Assembly (NCBI RefSeq): GCF_022701175.1
Contig: NZ_CP078088.1
Span: 124,001 to 188,000, forward strand
DNA from: Allobaculum sp. Allo2
GTDB lineage: Bacteria > Bacillota_I > Bacilli_A > Erysipelotrichales > Erysipelotrichaceae
Direction of reading: 5' to 3'
DNA: 64,000 nucleotides
The position numbers and the translations under genes are program-made. Below, piece after piece: positions 10,189 through 18,969 of this stretch. Under the pieces are notes generated by a model. That model did not search any database and was not told the DNA's origin. It worked only from the letters and a program-made list of their open reading frames with translations. The first letter of the stretch is position 1. Each line of letters starts with the position of its first letter.

Positions 10189-11036
10189 TTCAGATTCAAA
10201 ATGCGCTCTGCCGTTTTCCGTCGTTCACGCTGCAGATCGACGATTTCTATTTAAAAGAAGGATCCATGACCGCTCTGGTCGGCCTGAACGGGTCCGGCAA
10301 AACGACTCTCTTCCGCCTGCTTCTCGGTCTGAAAAAGCCCGAACAGGGAACAATCTCCCTGCTCGATCCAAACACCGGAACGCTTCCGGTTTCCGTAAAG
10401 CAGCAGATCGGCGTCGTGCTTGCGGACAGCGGCTTTCCCGAAACGCTCTGTCTGAGCGACATTGCCCGCATTCTGGCCGCGTACTATCCCACGTTTGATT
10501 GGCCGTACTGGAAGGCACTGATCTCGAAAATGCGTCTGCCCGAACACAAGCCGCTTTCCGCGTTTTCCAACGGCATGCGCGCCATGAGCAAAGTCATCGC
10601 CGCCCTCAGCCACCATCCCCGCTTTCTGCTTCTCGATGAGCCGACTGCAGGCCTCGATATCGCAGCCCGACAGGAAATTTTTGGCCTGCTGCAGGAGTAC
10701 ATGATGGAAGACGGCCGCTCCATTCTGATCAGCTCGCATATTGCTTCCGATCTCGAAACGCTCTGCGACGATCTGTGGATGATTCACGACGGCCGCCTGT
10801 GCCTGCACGAAAACGTCGACGAGCTTCAGGAAGAATGGGGCATACTCACTCTGGATCAAGCGCAGTATGAAGCCCTCGACAAGAGCGCAGTCTTCGCCCA
10901 TGCCCCATTTGGAAATACCGTTCGCGTGCTTGTGAGCGATCGACAGTTTTATCAGGACAACTATCCGCAGTATCCCGCGGCCAAAGGTAGCATTGACGAT
11001 TTGCTGCTGATCGCGGCCGATGGAAGAAAGGAATAA
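10185..11036 (+). CDS. ABC transporter ATP-binding protein
   Basis: A 283-residue nucleotide-binding subunit of the YtrB/BcrA type. Walker A is GLNGSGKTT (about residues 33-41) and Walker B is LLLDEPTAGLD. The signature motif is degenerate, FSNGMRAM instead of LSGGM, as is common in ABC-2 drug or bacteriocin exporters. The H-loop is seen in ILISSHIASDLE. The ~70-residue C-terminal extension after the core fold matches YtrB-like proteins. Overlap with gntR and near contact with the permease gene indicate a single transport unit at the membrane. Substrate unknown; defence against a membrane-active peptide is a family-based guess. Confidence 0.9.
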   Translation: MIQIQNALCRFPSFTLQIDDFYLKEGSMTALVGLNGSGKTTLFRLLLGLKKPEQGTISLLDPNTGTLPVSVKQQIGVVLADSGFPETLCLSDIARILAAYYPTFDWPYWKALISKMRLPEHKPLSAFSNGMRAMSKVIAALSHHPRFLLLDEPTAGLDIAARQEIFGLLQEYMMEDGRSILISSHIASDLETLCDDLWMIHDGRLCLHENVDELQEEWGILTLDQAQYEALDKSAVFAHAPFGNTVRVLVSDRQFYQDNYPQYPAAKGSIDDLLLIAADGRKE

Positions 11037-11040
11037 TTTT

Positions 11041-11661
11041 ATGAAAGGCTTATGGACATCCGACTGGATCTGGTTCAAATCGCAGAAGCGGTTTCTGCTC
11101 ATGATGGCGTTTCTGATCGTATGCTTTCTGTTTTCGGGCCAGTCCTCTTTTCTGATTCTTTACTTCCCGCTGTTTCTGACCATCCTCTCCACGCGCCGCG
11201 TACTGGAAGGCGTCTCCGGCAAATCCGCCCGCTTTCTCTTTACGCTTCCCTTTTCCCGCAAGGACTATCTGATCGAGAAGTATCTGTTTGTGCTGGCCTG
11301 CTGGGCCATGACCATGGCGGTGTGCTTTGGCATTGCCTGTCTTCAGCGGGATCTGTCGATGAACGAACTGCTTCTTCTCGTCTGGCTTGCCTCCGTCATC
11401 TGCCTTCTGCTTGCCGCGATTCTGATTCCTTTTTATATCCGGTTTAAACAGGCCGCTTCTCAGGCGCTGATGATCGCCGTCGCTCTTCTTGCGCTGGCTT
11501 CCATCTGGCTCATGGATTATCTGACGGAACATCCCCAGGCTGTTCAGAAAATCCTGTCACACGCCCTGGTTCTGGGCGTAATCGCCACCCTTCTCTGTAT
11601 TGGCCTTCTGTGTCTGTCCTTCTGGCTTTCCGGACGGCTTCTTTCCAGAGAAGAATTTTAG
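11041..11661 (+). CDS. ABC-2 type transporter permease
   Basis: About 206 residues with six hydrophobic segments, starting MKGLWTSDWIWFKSQKR. The TLPFSRKDYLIEKYL segment between helices two and three is typical of ABC-2 permeases of the bacitracin/YtrC-like group. I chose the ATG at 11041 because AGAAAGGAA precedes it; an upstream in-frame start at 11020 lies within the ATPase gene. It would partner the preceding ATPase in the membrane. No frameshift. A strong terminator follows. Confidence 0.85.
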   Translation: MKGLWTSDWIWFKSQKRFLLMMAFLIVCFLFSGQSSFLILYFPLFLTILSTRRVLEGVSGKSARFLFTLPFSRKDYLIEKYLFVLACWAMTMAVCFGIACLQRDLSMNELLLLVWLASVICLLLAAILIPFYIRFKQAASQALMIAVALLALASIWLMDYLTEHPQAVQKILSHALVLGVIATLLCIGLLCLSFWLSGRLLSREEF

Positions 11662-11695
11662 GATCGCCCAGTTCTCTTTTTAGCTGTTCAAAAAC

Positions 11696-11769
11696 AAAAG
11701 AACCGTTTTTCCTTTGACCGCCTTAGCCTCAAATCCAGGCTCTGGCCGTCTGAAAAACGGTTCTTTTTG
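11696..11769 (+). terminator. Terminator of the GntR/ABC operon
   Basis: AAAAGAACCGTTTTTC and its complement flank a 40-base apical region, ending in TTTTTG. It follows the permease stop by about 35 bases. Confidence 0.85.
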
Positions 11770-11880
11770 TGTTTCTGTTATAAATGCGTACCGGCTGAAC
11801 GAAGCGATAGCGCGCCAGACCGTGAAGCTTGGGCTGATCTAGCCCGTTTCTGCATTTCGGTATTTCTGCAGATCTGCGCT

Positions 11881-12563
11881 TCAGCCGGCTTCATCCATTC
11901 GAAATTTCTCACGCTCTTCGAGCCGTTCGAGATCCTGGCGGGAAGTCACTTTAAAGTTTTCCGGATCGCCTTCCACGCCATATGAGGGAATCTGCAAAGC
12001 CAGTTCCATCGCCTGCGCATCGTCGGTGACCTGCCAGTGCTTTTCGCGCACGATTTCCAGCGCCGTTTGAATCTGTTCGGTCGCAAAGGCCTGCGGGGTC
12101 TGCACCGCGCGCAGCGTGGAGCGGACGGGCGTTGCGATGACCATGCCGTTTTCATCCACCTGCTTGATCGTATCCGTCACAGCCACCCCGGAATGACGCC
12201 CTGGGCATAGCGAAGCGCGGTTTTAATCCGTTCAAGCAGGGCTCGCGTGCAAAACGGTCTGGCGCCGTCATGGATCATCACATACGGTTCACGAACCTTC
12301 TTCAGACCGGCCAGAACGGAATCCTGCCGCTCTTTTCCGCCGATCGCGAATTCACACCCTGTCGATTTAAAGCGTGTCTCAAATTCTTCTTTCTCGCTCT
12401 GGGCGCATACGACAACAATCTGCCGGCAATCGGGATCCGACTGAAAAAGACGCAGACTGCGCATAAGAATGGGCTCGTTCTGATACGAATAGAGAACTTT
12501 GTTATAGGAAAGGCCGCTGCGGCTGCCCTTGCCGGCGGCTAAAACGATGGCTGAATAGTTCAT
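11881..12563 (-). CDS. ispD: 2-C-methyl-D-erythritol 4-phosphate cytidylyltransferase IspD (frameshifted)
   Basis: IspD converts MEP and CTP to CDP-methylerythritol in the non-mevalonate isoprenoid pathway. Motifs: AIVLAAGKGSRSG (CTP binding), GGKERQDSV, HDGARPF and the late GDPENFKVT near the C-terminus. Length (~228 residues) is normal. One frame change near 12180 is repaired by adding a G to a GGGG run. No ribosome binding site precedes the ATG; instead a TATACT -10 element ends eight bases upstream, suggesting a leaderless or near-leaderless transcript. It stands alone, not next to ispF. Confidence 0.9.
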
Positions 12564-12571
12564 ACAGTCTC

Positions 12572-12577
12572 AGTATA
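12572..12577 (-). promoter_or_regulatory. ispD -10 element giving a leaderless or near-leaderless start
   Basis: TATACT on the minus strand ends eight bases before the ispD ATG (12563). Transcription would start at or just before the ATG, and no Shine-Dalgarno sequence is visible. Confidence 0.5.
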
Positions 12578-13162
12578 CGCAGAGAGTATGGAGCAGATGC
12601 AAAGGAAAACTATCAATACTGGTAGTTATAGCCTGTAAAAGAAATAGGCTGGCACACTTTCGTGTCCACCTTACGGGGTGTAGTTTTCTTTTAAAAATTT
12701 CAAAATGAATGTATAAAAATATTAAACTGTCTAAAAATTAAATTCTAATCTTGATAGGCGGATACATCAGCCATAAACTATAACCAAGAAAGGATTCTAT
12801 TAGCAAAGAAACTGGCAGCTTATTCTAATCAAAGGCTATACCTCTCCTCGAATGTATTAGCATCCATTCATTTTGTGTATATGCCGTAAAACCCCCAGAA
12901 ATCGACAATCAGCAACTGAAGTGTCGATTCCTATTACTGGATCAAATGGACAAATCCCTTTTGTTACAAAAAAGAACAGGAGGGATAACAAGGTAGAAAA
13001 TAAAATCATTAAATAAGCTCAGTCTTTCTTTCTATATAGTCACCCTGTCGTGATATTAGCCAATGAATTGAACGATTTCATGCTGGCATAGAGAGAACTA
13101 TTTTCGAGACACAGGTAACCCTAGTGAACTAGTCTCCTTTGTTAGGTACTGAAAATTATTAT
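12578..13162. other. AT-rich intergenic region before the secreted protease
   Basis: About 585 bases with no supported gene. Base composition is clearly richer in A+T than the surrounding genes, in line with the following protease gene. A short repeat of CACA...TGTG type near 12650 (GCACACTTTCGTGTCC) may form a hairpin. I see no tRNA, integrase site or insertion-sequence end. Confidence 0.4.
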
Positions 13163-14412
13163 ATGAGAAAGAAATTTGCTTCTTCCCTGATGTGTGCTGC
13201 ATTAATACTGGCTATGCCCATCAACGCTTATGCCGCTCAAGAAGAAGCTTCAAATGATTCAAAAGCCTGGGATATCCATAATACTGAGCATGGTTCTGGT
13301 CCCGTATCCGAAGGTACAACTCTTTCCAAAACACAAGGCACTTTGGAAAACGCAGAGAACATTATTGGCAATGACGATCGTGTTCTCGTAGAAAACACAG
13401 AAGTAGCCCCGTTCAAATCCATTGTATTTTTGAACATGGTTTTTGAAGAAGGGGGCGAAGAAAAAACTATAGGGGCTCTGGCTGCTTAATCGATGAAGAT
13501 ACCGTCCTGACGAGTGCTCATTGTCTTTACGATTTGGAAAGAGGCTGGGCAAAAGAAGTAACTGTCTATCCTGGTCAAACAGAACTAAAAACCCCTTATG
13601 GATCCGCTGTTGCATCTAGACTCATTGTCCCAAACAATTGGACATCAAACGAGGAAACATCGGATGATATTGGAATTATCAAACTGGAAAAGCCTATTGG
13701 GTATAAGACCGGTACTCTTTCACTAAGTAAAAGCCTCTCGACAAGTACCCAGATTTCCATCTCAGAATATCCTTCTGATGTAAAAACGGTCACTCGTTCC
13801 CATAATATGTGGACAATCTCAGGAAGCATTAAATCTCTTACACAGGATTTCATTTACTATGATCTTGATTCAACGGGCGGCCAAAGCGGAAGCCCGATCT
13901 ATAATCAGTCAAACCAGGTTGTAGGCGTACATGGATATGGATCAGATACAGGAAATTTTGGAGTTCGTATCAATGATGAAAAATATTCAACAATTTCATC
14001 TTGGAATATGCGTACTCAGTCTGTATTCCGTCTATATAACCCCAATAGTGGAGAGCATTACTATACAGCCAAAGGAAAAGAAGTATATTCGCTTATGAGT
14101 GCTGGCTGGATATATGAAAACTGTGCATGGTTTGGAAATGATGCCGGCTATAACGTATATCAGCTTTATAATCCTAATGCCGGAGATCATCTGTTCACGA
14201 TGAACGAAAATGAGCGTACCTTCCTGGAAAACTCAGGCTGGCTTTATGAAGGAATTGCTTGGGGAACAGATTTAACTGGTTATCCAGTCTATCGCTTATA
14301 CAATCCTAATGCGACTACAGGTTCTCATTTATATACTATTTCTGAAGAAGAAAAAGATTATCTTGTCTCCACCGGATGGCAGAATGACGGTATTGTCTTC
14401 TATGGAAATTAG
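13163..14412 (+). CDS. Secreted trypsin-like (V8/glutamyl endopeptidase type) serine protease with PF18885-type repeats (frameshifted)
   Basis: A signal peptide (MRKKFASSLMCAALILAM, cleavage near AYA-AQ) leads into a chymotrypsin-fold protease. The catalytic triad is visible as TSAHC (His), DDIGIIKL (Asp) and GGQSGSP (Ser). Three C-terminal repeats follow, each of the form YRLYNPN-GEH-YT plus a GW motif, as in PF18885 (DUF5648), probably a surface or glycan-binding module. The frame changes near 13472; one extra G in GGGG gives IGGSGCLIDEDTVLTSAHC. The ATG at 13163 has only a weak ribosome site. Codon use and base composition are more A+T rich than most neighbours. It is followed after 12 bases by another repeat protein. 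Confidence 0.88.
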
Positions 14413-14424
14413 AAAGGAATCAAC

Positions 14425-15317
14425 ATGAAGAAGAACGTTTTGTTTCAAGGTACTTTAGCCCTGCTTCTTGCTGCTGGAGCAAGCGGTACACCCGTTCTGG
14501 CAGCAGGGGAACAAGAAGAGATCGATATCACTCCTCAGTTGGAAAGCATCGATCTGGAATCCATCGAAACTGTAAACTGGAAAGAAAACGGGAAAATCGA
14601 GTTTTCCCTTGAGCCGGTTGAAGGCGTAGAAGTAGAAGGTTGCCTGCAAGTCATCCCCGATCACCCCGAAGTTTTTACCATGGATGGGGCCGGCAACTGG
14701 CAGGCGGTCGCTCCAGGGTCGACCAACGTGTATGTCGATGTGAAATATACGGAAGAAGATATGAAAAACTGGAAGCGGCTTTTCCAGGCAAGAAACTGGT
14801 CGTTCGGGATATTGCGCTTGATGTAAAGCAGTACGTCTATGTTACGGCCCCGACCGATACCGTTTTCCGTCTGTATAATCCAAACAGCGGCGAACATTTC
14901 TTTACCAGCGACGAAAAGGAAAAAGACTATCTTGGAAAAATCGGCTGGAAAGAAGAAACCTCACACTGGCTTGCCCCGGAAGAAAGTCCGTACGCGATCT
15001 ACAGACTGTATAATCCAAATGCCGGAGATCATCACTACACAACGGATGTTCAGGAAAAAGAACGGCTGGTCAAACTGGGCTGGAACGATGAAGGCATCGC
15101 TTTCTATTCCGCTGCCGGATCGTCTACACCGCTTTATCGCGTCTACAACCCGAATGCAAAAAGCGGTGCACATCATTTTACGACCAGCCACGATGAATAC
15201 GAGGCTCTGAACCGTTTCGGCTGGAAGCAGGAAGACATCGCCTGGTACAGCATGGAAGAAATTCCCTTTAAGAAAAAACTCCTCAAATCCGATGGCTTCG
15301 TCCCCTTTTCTTTCTAA
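14425..15317 (+). CDS. Secreted PF18885-repeat protein (frameshifted)
   Basis: A signal peptide (MKKNVLFQGTLALLLAAGAS) precedes a ~110-residue domain with an Ig-like feel (VFTMDGAGNWQAVAPGSTNVYV resembles bacterial Ig-like Big_2 folds), then three repeats of the YRLYNPNAGDHHYT type with GW motifs. It lacks a protease domain and a sortase signal. The frame changes near 14765; one more A in the AAAAA run gives MKKLEAAFPGKKLVVRDIAL. It starts 12 bases after the protease stop with AGAAAGGAATC upstream, so the two are probably one operon and may act together outside the cell. Function unknown. Confidence 0.8.
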
Positions 15318-15381
15318 GGGACAAAACAGATCCATTGATCCTTTAGAAAGCAGAAAGCCGCGGCTTTATAATGCATTACAG

Positions 15382-15412
15382 AAAAGAGTTCCTGAAAAGC
15401 GAGCTCTTTTTT
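15382..15412 (+). terminator. Terminator after the secreted protein pair
   Basis: AAAAGAG and CTCTTTT arms with a 15-base loop, ending in six T. It lies about 65 bases after the stop. Confidence 0.6.
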
Positions 15413-15556
15413 GCGCTGCCTGCTCGTTCTGGGTGAAAAAGAGCCTCAAGGAGGCTCCGGGAATAACAGTATTTCAAAACGGACAATTTTCCGTTTTATA
15501 TTCCGTTTTATATAGCGAATACACATCGCCAATGTACACGCTGTCCCCTCTTTCGA

Positions 15557-16115
15557 TCAGATCCGGGAAGCGTGTGAGCGGGAGGCCATATGCATGAAGA
15601 TTTTGCGCAGGCCCATGCCGTACGTCAGCAGCAGACCGCAGCTTGCGCCGAGAACGCCCTGCGCAATTTCATACGGCATTTTCAGCATGGCCGTTTCAAA
15701 GTTGGAATACACGTAGATTTTGCCCAGCGTATAGCCGCCGACCAGAATGATGCAGCCCAGAATCACGCCGACTAAAGCGCCGTAAAACGGTTTGTTCTTA
15801 AACAGGTTGTGGGCGCACCAGCTGATCACGAACGCCTGCAGGCCGTGAACGACCAGTGAAACAAACATCGGAGCGGGATAGAAGATGGCATCGCCTAAAA
15901 GGAACCGATGCCTCCCACCAGCATGGCCCCAAGGGGTCAAGCAGGATGGCCGCGGTCGTAATCGCGATGTCGCAAAGGTACAGCTTGCCGCCCGGAACGG
16001 GAACACCAAAGCTTGAGAGCATAATGGTCAGCGCCATGAACATGGCACAGGTAGTCAGCCAGAGAACGGAAAACGGACGGGCCGTACTGGATTTTGCGGG
16101 GGTGGAAAGATGCAT
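15557..16115 (-). CDS. ECF transporter S component, possibly for vitamin B6 (frameshifted)
   Basis: About 185 residues with five or six hydrophobic segments, including LWLTTCAMFMALTIMLSSF and the GGKLYLCDIAITTAAILLDPLGA segment that is typical of ECF substrate-binding subunits of the PF07155 kind. Such S components capture a vitamin and dock on a shared EcfAAT energising module. Two frame changes near 15900-15935 are repaired by an added G and an added T. The start MHLSTPAKSS at 16115 has GAAGG upstream. It is divergent from a MocR/PdxR-like regulator; such pairs commonly control vitamin B6 genes, so pyridoxine-type substrate is my inference. Confidence 0.75.
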
Positions 16116-16137
16116 GGAAAAGACCTTCTTTCTTATG

Positions 16138-16163
16138 GGGACTGTCTGCATTTTGCACAGTCC
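16138..16163 (-). promoter_or_regulatory. Small hairpin in the ECF gene leader
   Basis: GGACTGT and ACAGTCC form a 7-bp stem about 22 bases upstream of the ECF start codon on the minus strand, close to its ribosome binding site. It might modulate translation; no ligand class is recognised. Confidence 0.35.
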
Positions 16164-16203
16164 TTTGGGATGGATCATAGATCTGCGTTAAAGCGATCGA
16201 ACG

Positions 16204-16257
16204 GATCCCTTTGTCTGTTTTGCGGCACGGTTGTGCTGCAAAACAGACAAAGGGATC
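16204..16257 (+). terminator. Near-perfect 25-bp hairpin between ECF gene and MocR regulator
   Basis: A 20-bp perfect inverted repeat (GATCCCTTTGTCTGTTTTGC and its complement) continues through one mismatch into an inner GCAC/GTGC stem with a GGTT loop. TTTT follows on the plus strand only, so it would stop plus-strand transcripts. No plus-strand gene ends upstream, which makes its role unclear. Confidence 0.7.
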
Positions 16258-16395
16258 TTTTACATGCCGTACAGGATCCATGCGTCGACGATTGCTTCTG
16301 TATGCATATTCTCATGGATTGGCCGGTCATGCGTTTAGTATACTCAGATCTGAACTGATCAAAAGGTTCAGAAAAAGAATAAAGGAGCAGACCAG

Positions 16396-17471
16396 ATGAT
16401 TAGCTACCCCTCAAAAAACCGCTCGCTCAGAGCCTGTACTTCCATCTTCGCCAGGATATTGAGTCCGGCCATTTCCCCGAACACACCCGTCTTCCGTCCA
16501 AACGGACGATGGCAATGGATCTGGACGTCTCCCTTTCTACCGTCGAACAGGCACTCGATCTGCTCGAACAGGAAGGCTACGTGGAAACCCGGGAGCGCAA
16601 AGGCGTCTTCGTTTCGGAAGGGAACCGTCGAAACCGCCCGGAAAACTTTCAGATGCATCTGCTGGCGCCGGATGAAAAAGAGCGATCCGGATTTTCCTTC
16701 CTCGCTCTGGTTTAAAACGATGCGCCTGGTCATGAGCCGCGATCAGGACTATCTGATGCAGACATCTCCCGCCTGGGGCAGTGCCAGACTGCGCAACGTC
16801 ATCGCGCTCTATCTGCACAACAGCCGCCATCTGCAGGTGCATCCCGATCAGATCGTCATCGCCTCGGGCGCGCAGGATCTGTACGTTCTGCTGGCCCGTA
16901 TGTTCGCAGGCGAATTTCACGTGGCCTTTGAAGCGCCCGGCTATCCCGCCATGCGAAATATTTACGCCTCCATGTCCGCAACGCTCCATCCTCTGCCGCT
17001 GGATGAAAACGGCATTCAGCCCGACGCCCTGCAAAACTCCTCTGCCCAGTTTTTGCAGGTATCGCCCTTTCGAGCTATCCCGACGGCATCGTCGCCAGTG
17101 CATCGAGGCGCAAGCGCTACCTCAGCTGGATTGCCGAAAAGAGCGGCTATCTGATTGAAGATGACTTCAACTCTGAATTTTTCCAGAACGGACCGGCGCT
17201 GCAGACGCTGTATGCGCAGGATGCGCAGGAAAAAGTCATCTACATCAACACCTTTTCCAAATCGCTGTCGTCCTCTTTGCGTCTGGCCTATATGGTTCTT
17301 CCCGCCCATTTGCAGGAACGCTATCGAAAAGCGGCGCAGGGGCTGGCCTGCACGGTAACAATGCTCGATCAGTACACGCTGGCGGAATTCATTGAAAGCG
17401 GCAGCTTTGAGCGGCTGATCGCCCGCCGAAGACGAAAGCAGAAAGAGAAAGGTCCAAAAGCCGGAAAATAA
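16396..17471 (+). CDS. MocR/PdxR-like GntR regulator with aminotransferase domain, C-terminally short (frameshifted)
   Basis: An N-terminal GntR-type winged helix (AMDLDVSLSTVEQALDLLEQ) is joined to a fold-type I aminotransferase-like domain with LHNSRHLQVHPDQIVIASGA and INTFSKSLSSSLRLAY, where the Lys is the expected PLP-binding residue. Such MocR proteins sense PLP or related compounds; PdxR members control vitamin B6 synthesis or uptake. Frame changes near 16418, 16710 and 17065; the first is restored by one A. The protein ends ~360 residues in, about 100 short of the family, soon after the PLP Lys; one added A would extend it only to about 17551. The ribosome site AAAGGAG precedes the ATG. 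Possibly a real truncation. Confidence 0.75.
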
Positions 17472-17514
17472 GCGTCCACGCCCTCAAGGATGCCCCCATC
17501 GCCGAATTGCCGAT

Positions 17515-17545
17515 TAAAAAACAGCCCTGTCTTTACAGGGCTGTC
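17515..17545 (-). terminator. Terminator overlapping the stop of the membrane/peptidase fusion gene
   Basis: ACAGCCCTG and its complement with a short loop, followed by six T on the minus strand. The stop codon of the fusion gene lies inside the hairpin. Confidence 0.8.
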
Positions 17546-18844
17546 GGATAAAGCGTGTCGGGATCGGAAGCGGAATGCCAGGACTGGCAGATGACGTTGC
17601 TGTCGGGGTCCTGAATGGCTTCTTCAAAGTATTCAAAATATTCGCCCGGGGTGTTGATGCCGCGCGGAATGACGATGGACGAGTCGATCTGATGCAGCAG
17701 ATCGGAGGCAAACAGCGAACAGTTGCGGCCTAAAACCCAGTAGGTTTTCCAGATGCCGGTGCGAAACTTGTAAAACTTCGCGCCGGTTCTCCATTCCAGG
17801 CGGCTGGCATAATCGGATTCGTACGTCTTGAAGCGCTCTTTTGTCACCGGCCCCTGAAAGAGCGGACTGTACCAGCGATAGGCCGGCTTGAAGACGTCCT
17901 TTAAAAGCGAAACGAGATGCTCCTCCTGTTCTGAGGTTAAGTGCAGACCGTATTCAAACAGAATCGAATTTTCATAGACGCAGCTGTTGTTGACGTAAAT
18001 ATCCGCCGGTGCGGTAAACAGAATGCCCGGACCAAACGTACGAAACAGCTTTTCGTCTTCCTGATCGTAGTTGCCATACGAAAACATGACGCCTTTGTAG
18101 GAAAAGGTCATATGACCAAACTGCTTGTCGCCTTTCAGACCGGAATGGATAAAGACGCGCAGGTTGACGGGGTCGTCGTTTTTATTGGCTACCGAAGTGA
18201 ACGCCTTTTACTCAGATTCTTTTTCGCGCATAGCGCAGAACAAGGCTTGGACCGACGGCGACCAGATAAACCGGCAGCGAACTCCAGCGGCGAAAGGACC
18301 AGGCACGCGAACCTTTGTGATGATGAAAGACGTACAGTTCGACAAACATCTGAATCGCCTGCCAGACCAGATAGACGCCGCTCAGACGCTGCACTAAAGA
18401 CGGATCGCGCGTATACAGCAGCAGCGCGAACAGGCAGATCAGAAAGTCACCGAGACCGAACAGAATAAAGCTCCATCCGGTTTTCGACTTTTCGCGCAGA
18501 TCCAAGACGCCTTCAAGCGCGACGATCACGCTGATCGCGAATATGTAAATCGCAAAGACGAGACAGACGATCCGCACGCCTTCTGCCCTCCAGCTCCAGA
18601 ACACCCCGGCCAGAATGCCGGCGGCCAGCGCCTTGAGCAGATCCATCGTGCGATGGTAGCGAATCGCCTGATACAGAAGCAGAACGGCAGATGCACTCGT
18701 CAGAATGGCGGCGCTGATCATGATGGAATCCGCGCTGATCTGCGGAAAGAACAGACAGAACAGACCAACGCCAAGAAAAATCAGCGAAATGGTCACTTCA
18801 AATTTTTCTTCAATCGTCAGATTGGTAATCTCTCGAGTATTCAT
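17533..18844 (-). CDS. HdeD/DUF308-like membrane domain fused to a cysteine-peptidase-like (NlpC/P60-type) domain (frameshifted)
   Basis: The first ~200 residues hold six predicted membrane spans and resemble the HdeD/DUF308 acid-resistance family (for example LDLREKSKTGWSFILFGLGD). The C-terminal ~215 residues contain FGHMTFSYKGVMFSYGNYD and GRNCSLFASDLL. A His near a YG motif plus a late NC suggest a permuted NlpC/P60 or DUF4105-like cysteine enzyme. Two added A residues (runs near 18222 and 18212) join the two parts into one frame through KKNLSKKAFTSVANKNDD. Without those corrections they would be two genes. The start MNTREITNLT at 18844 is the best of several. A terminator separates it from the upstream uraA gene. 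Enzyme activity is inferred. Confidence 0.65.
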
Positions 18845-18895
18845 GGCTTTATTTTTCCATCCGTAGTGATTTCTTTTCATCCATTTGCCCAGAAG

Positions 18896-18919
18896 AAAAC
18901 CCCGCAAATCCATGCGGGG
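18896..18919 (-). terminator. Terminator of uraA
   Basis: CCCCGCATGGATTTGCGGGG followed by TTTT on the minus strand, about 50 bases after the uraA stop. Confidence 0.8.
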
Positions 18920-18969
18920 CGTTCTTTTACGGCTTTGGGCCGTTTTCTATTCAATTGAAATGAGGCGGA

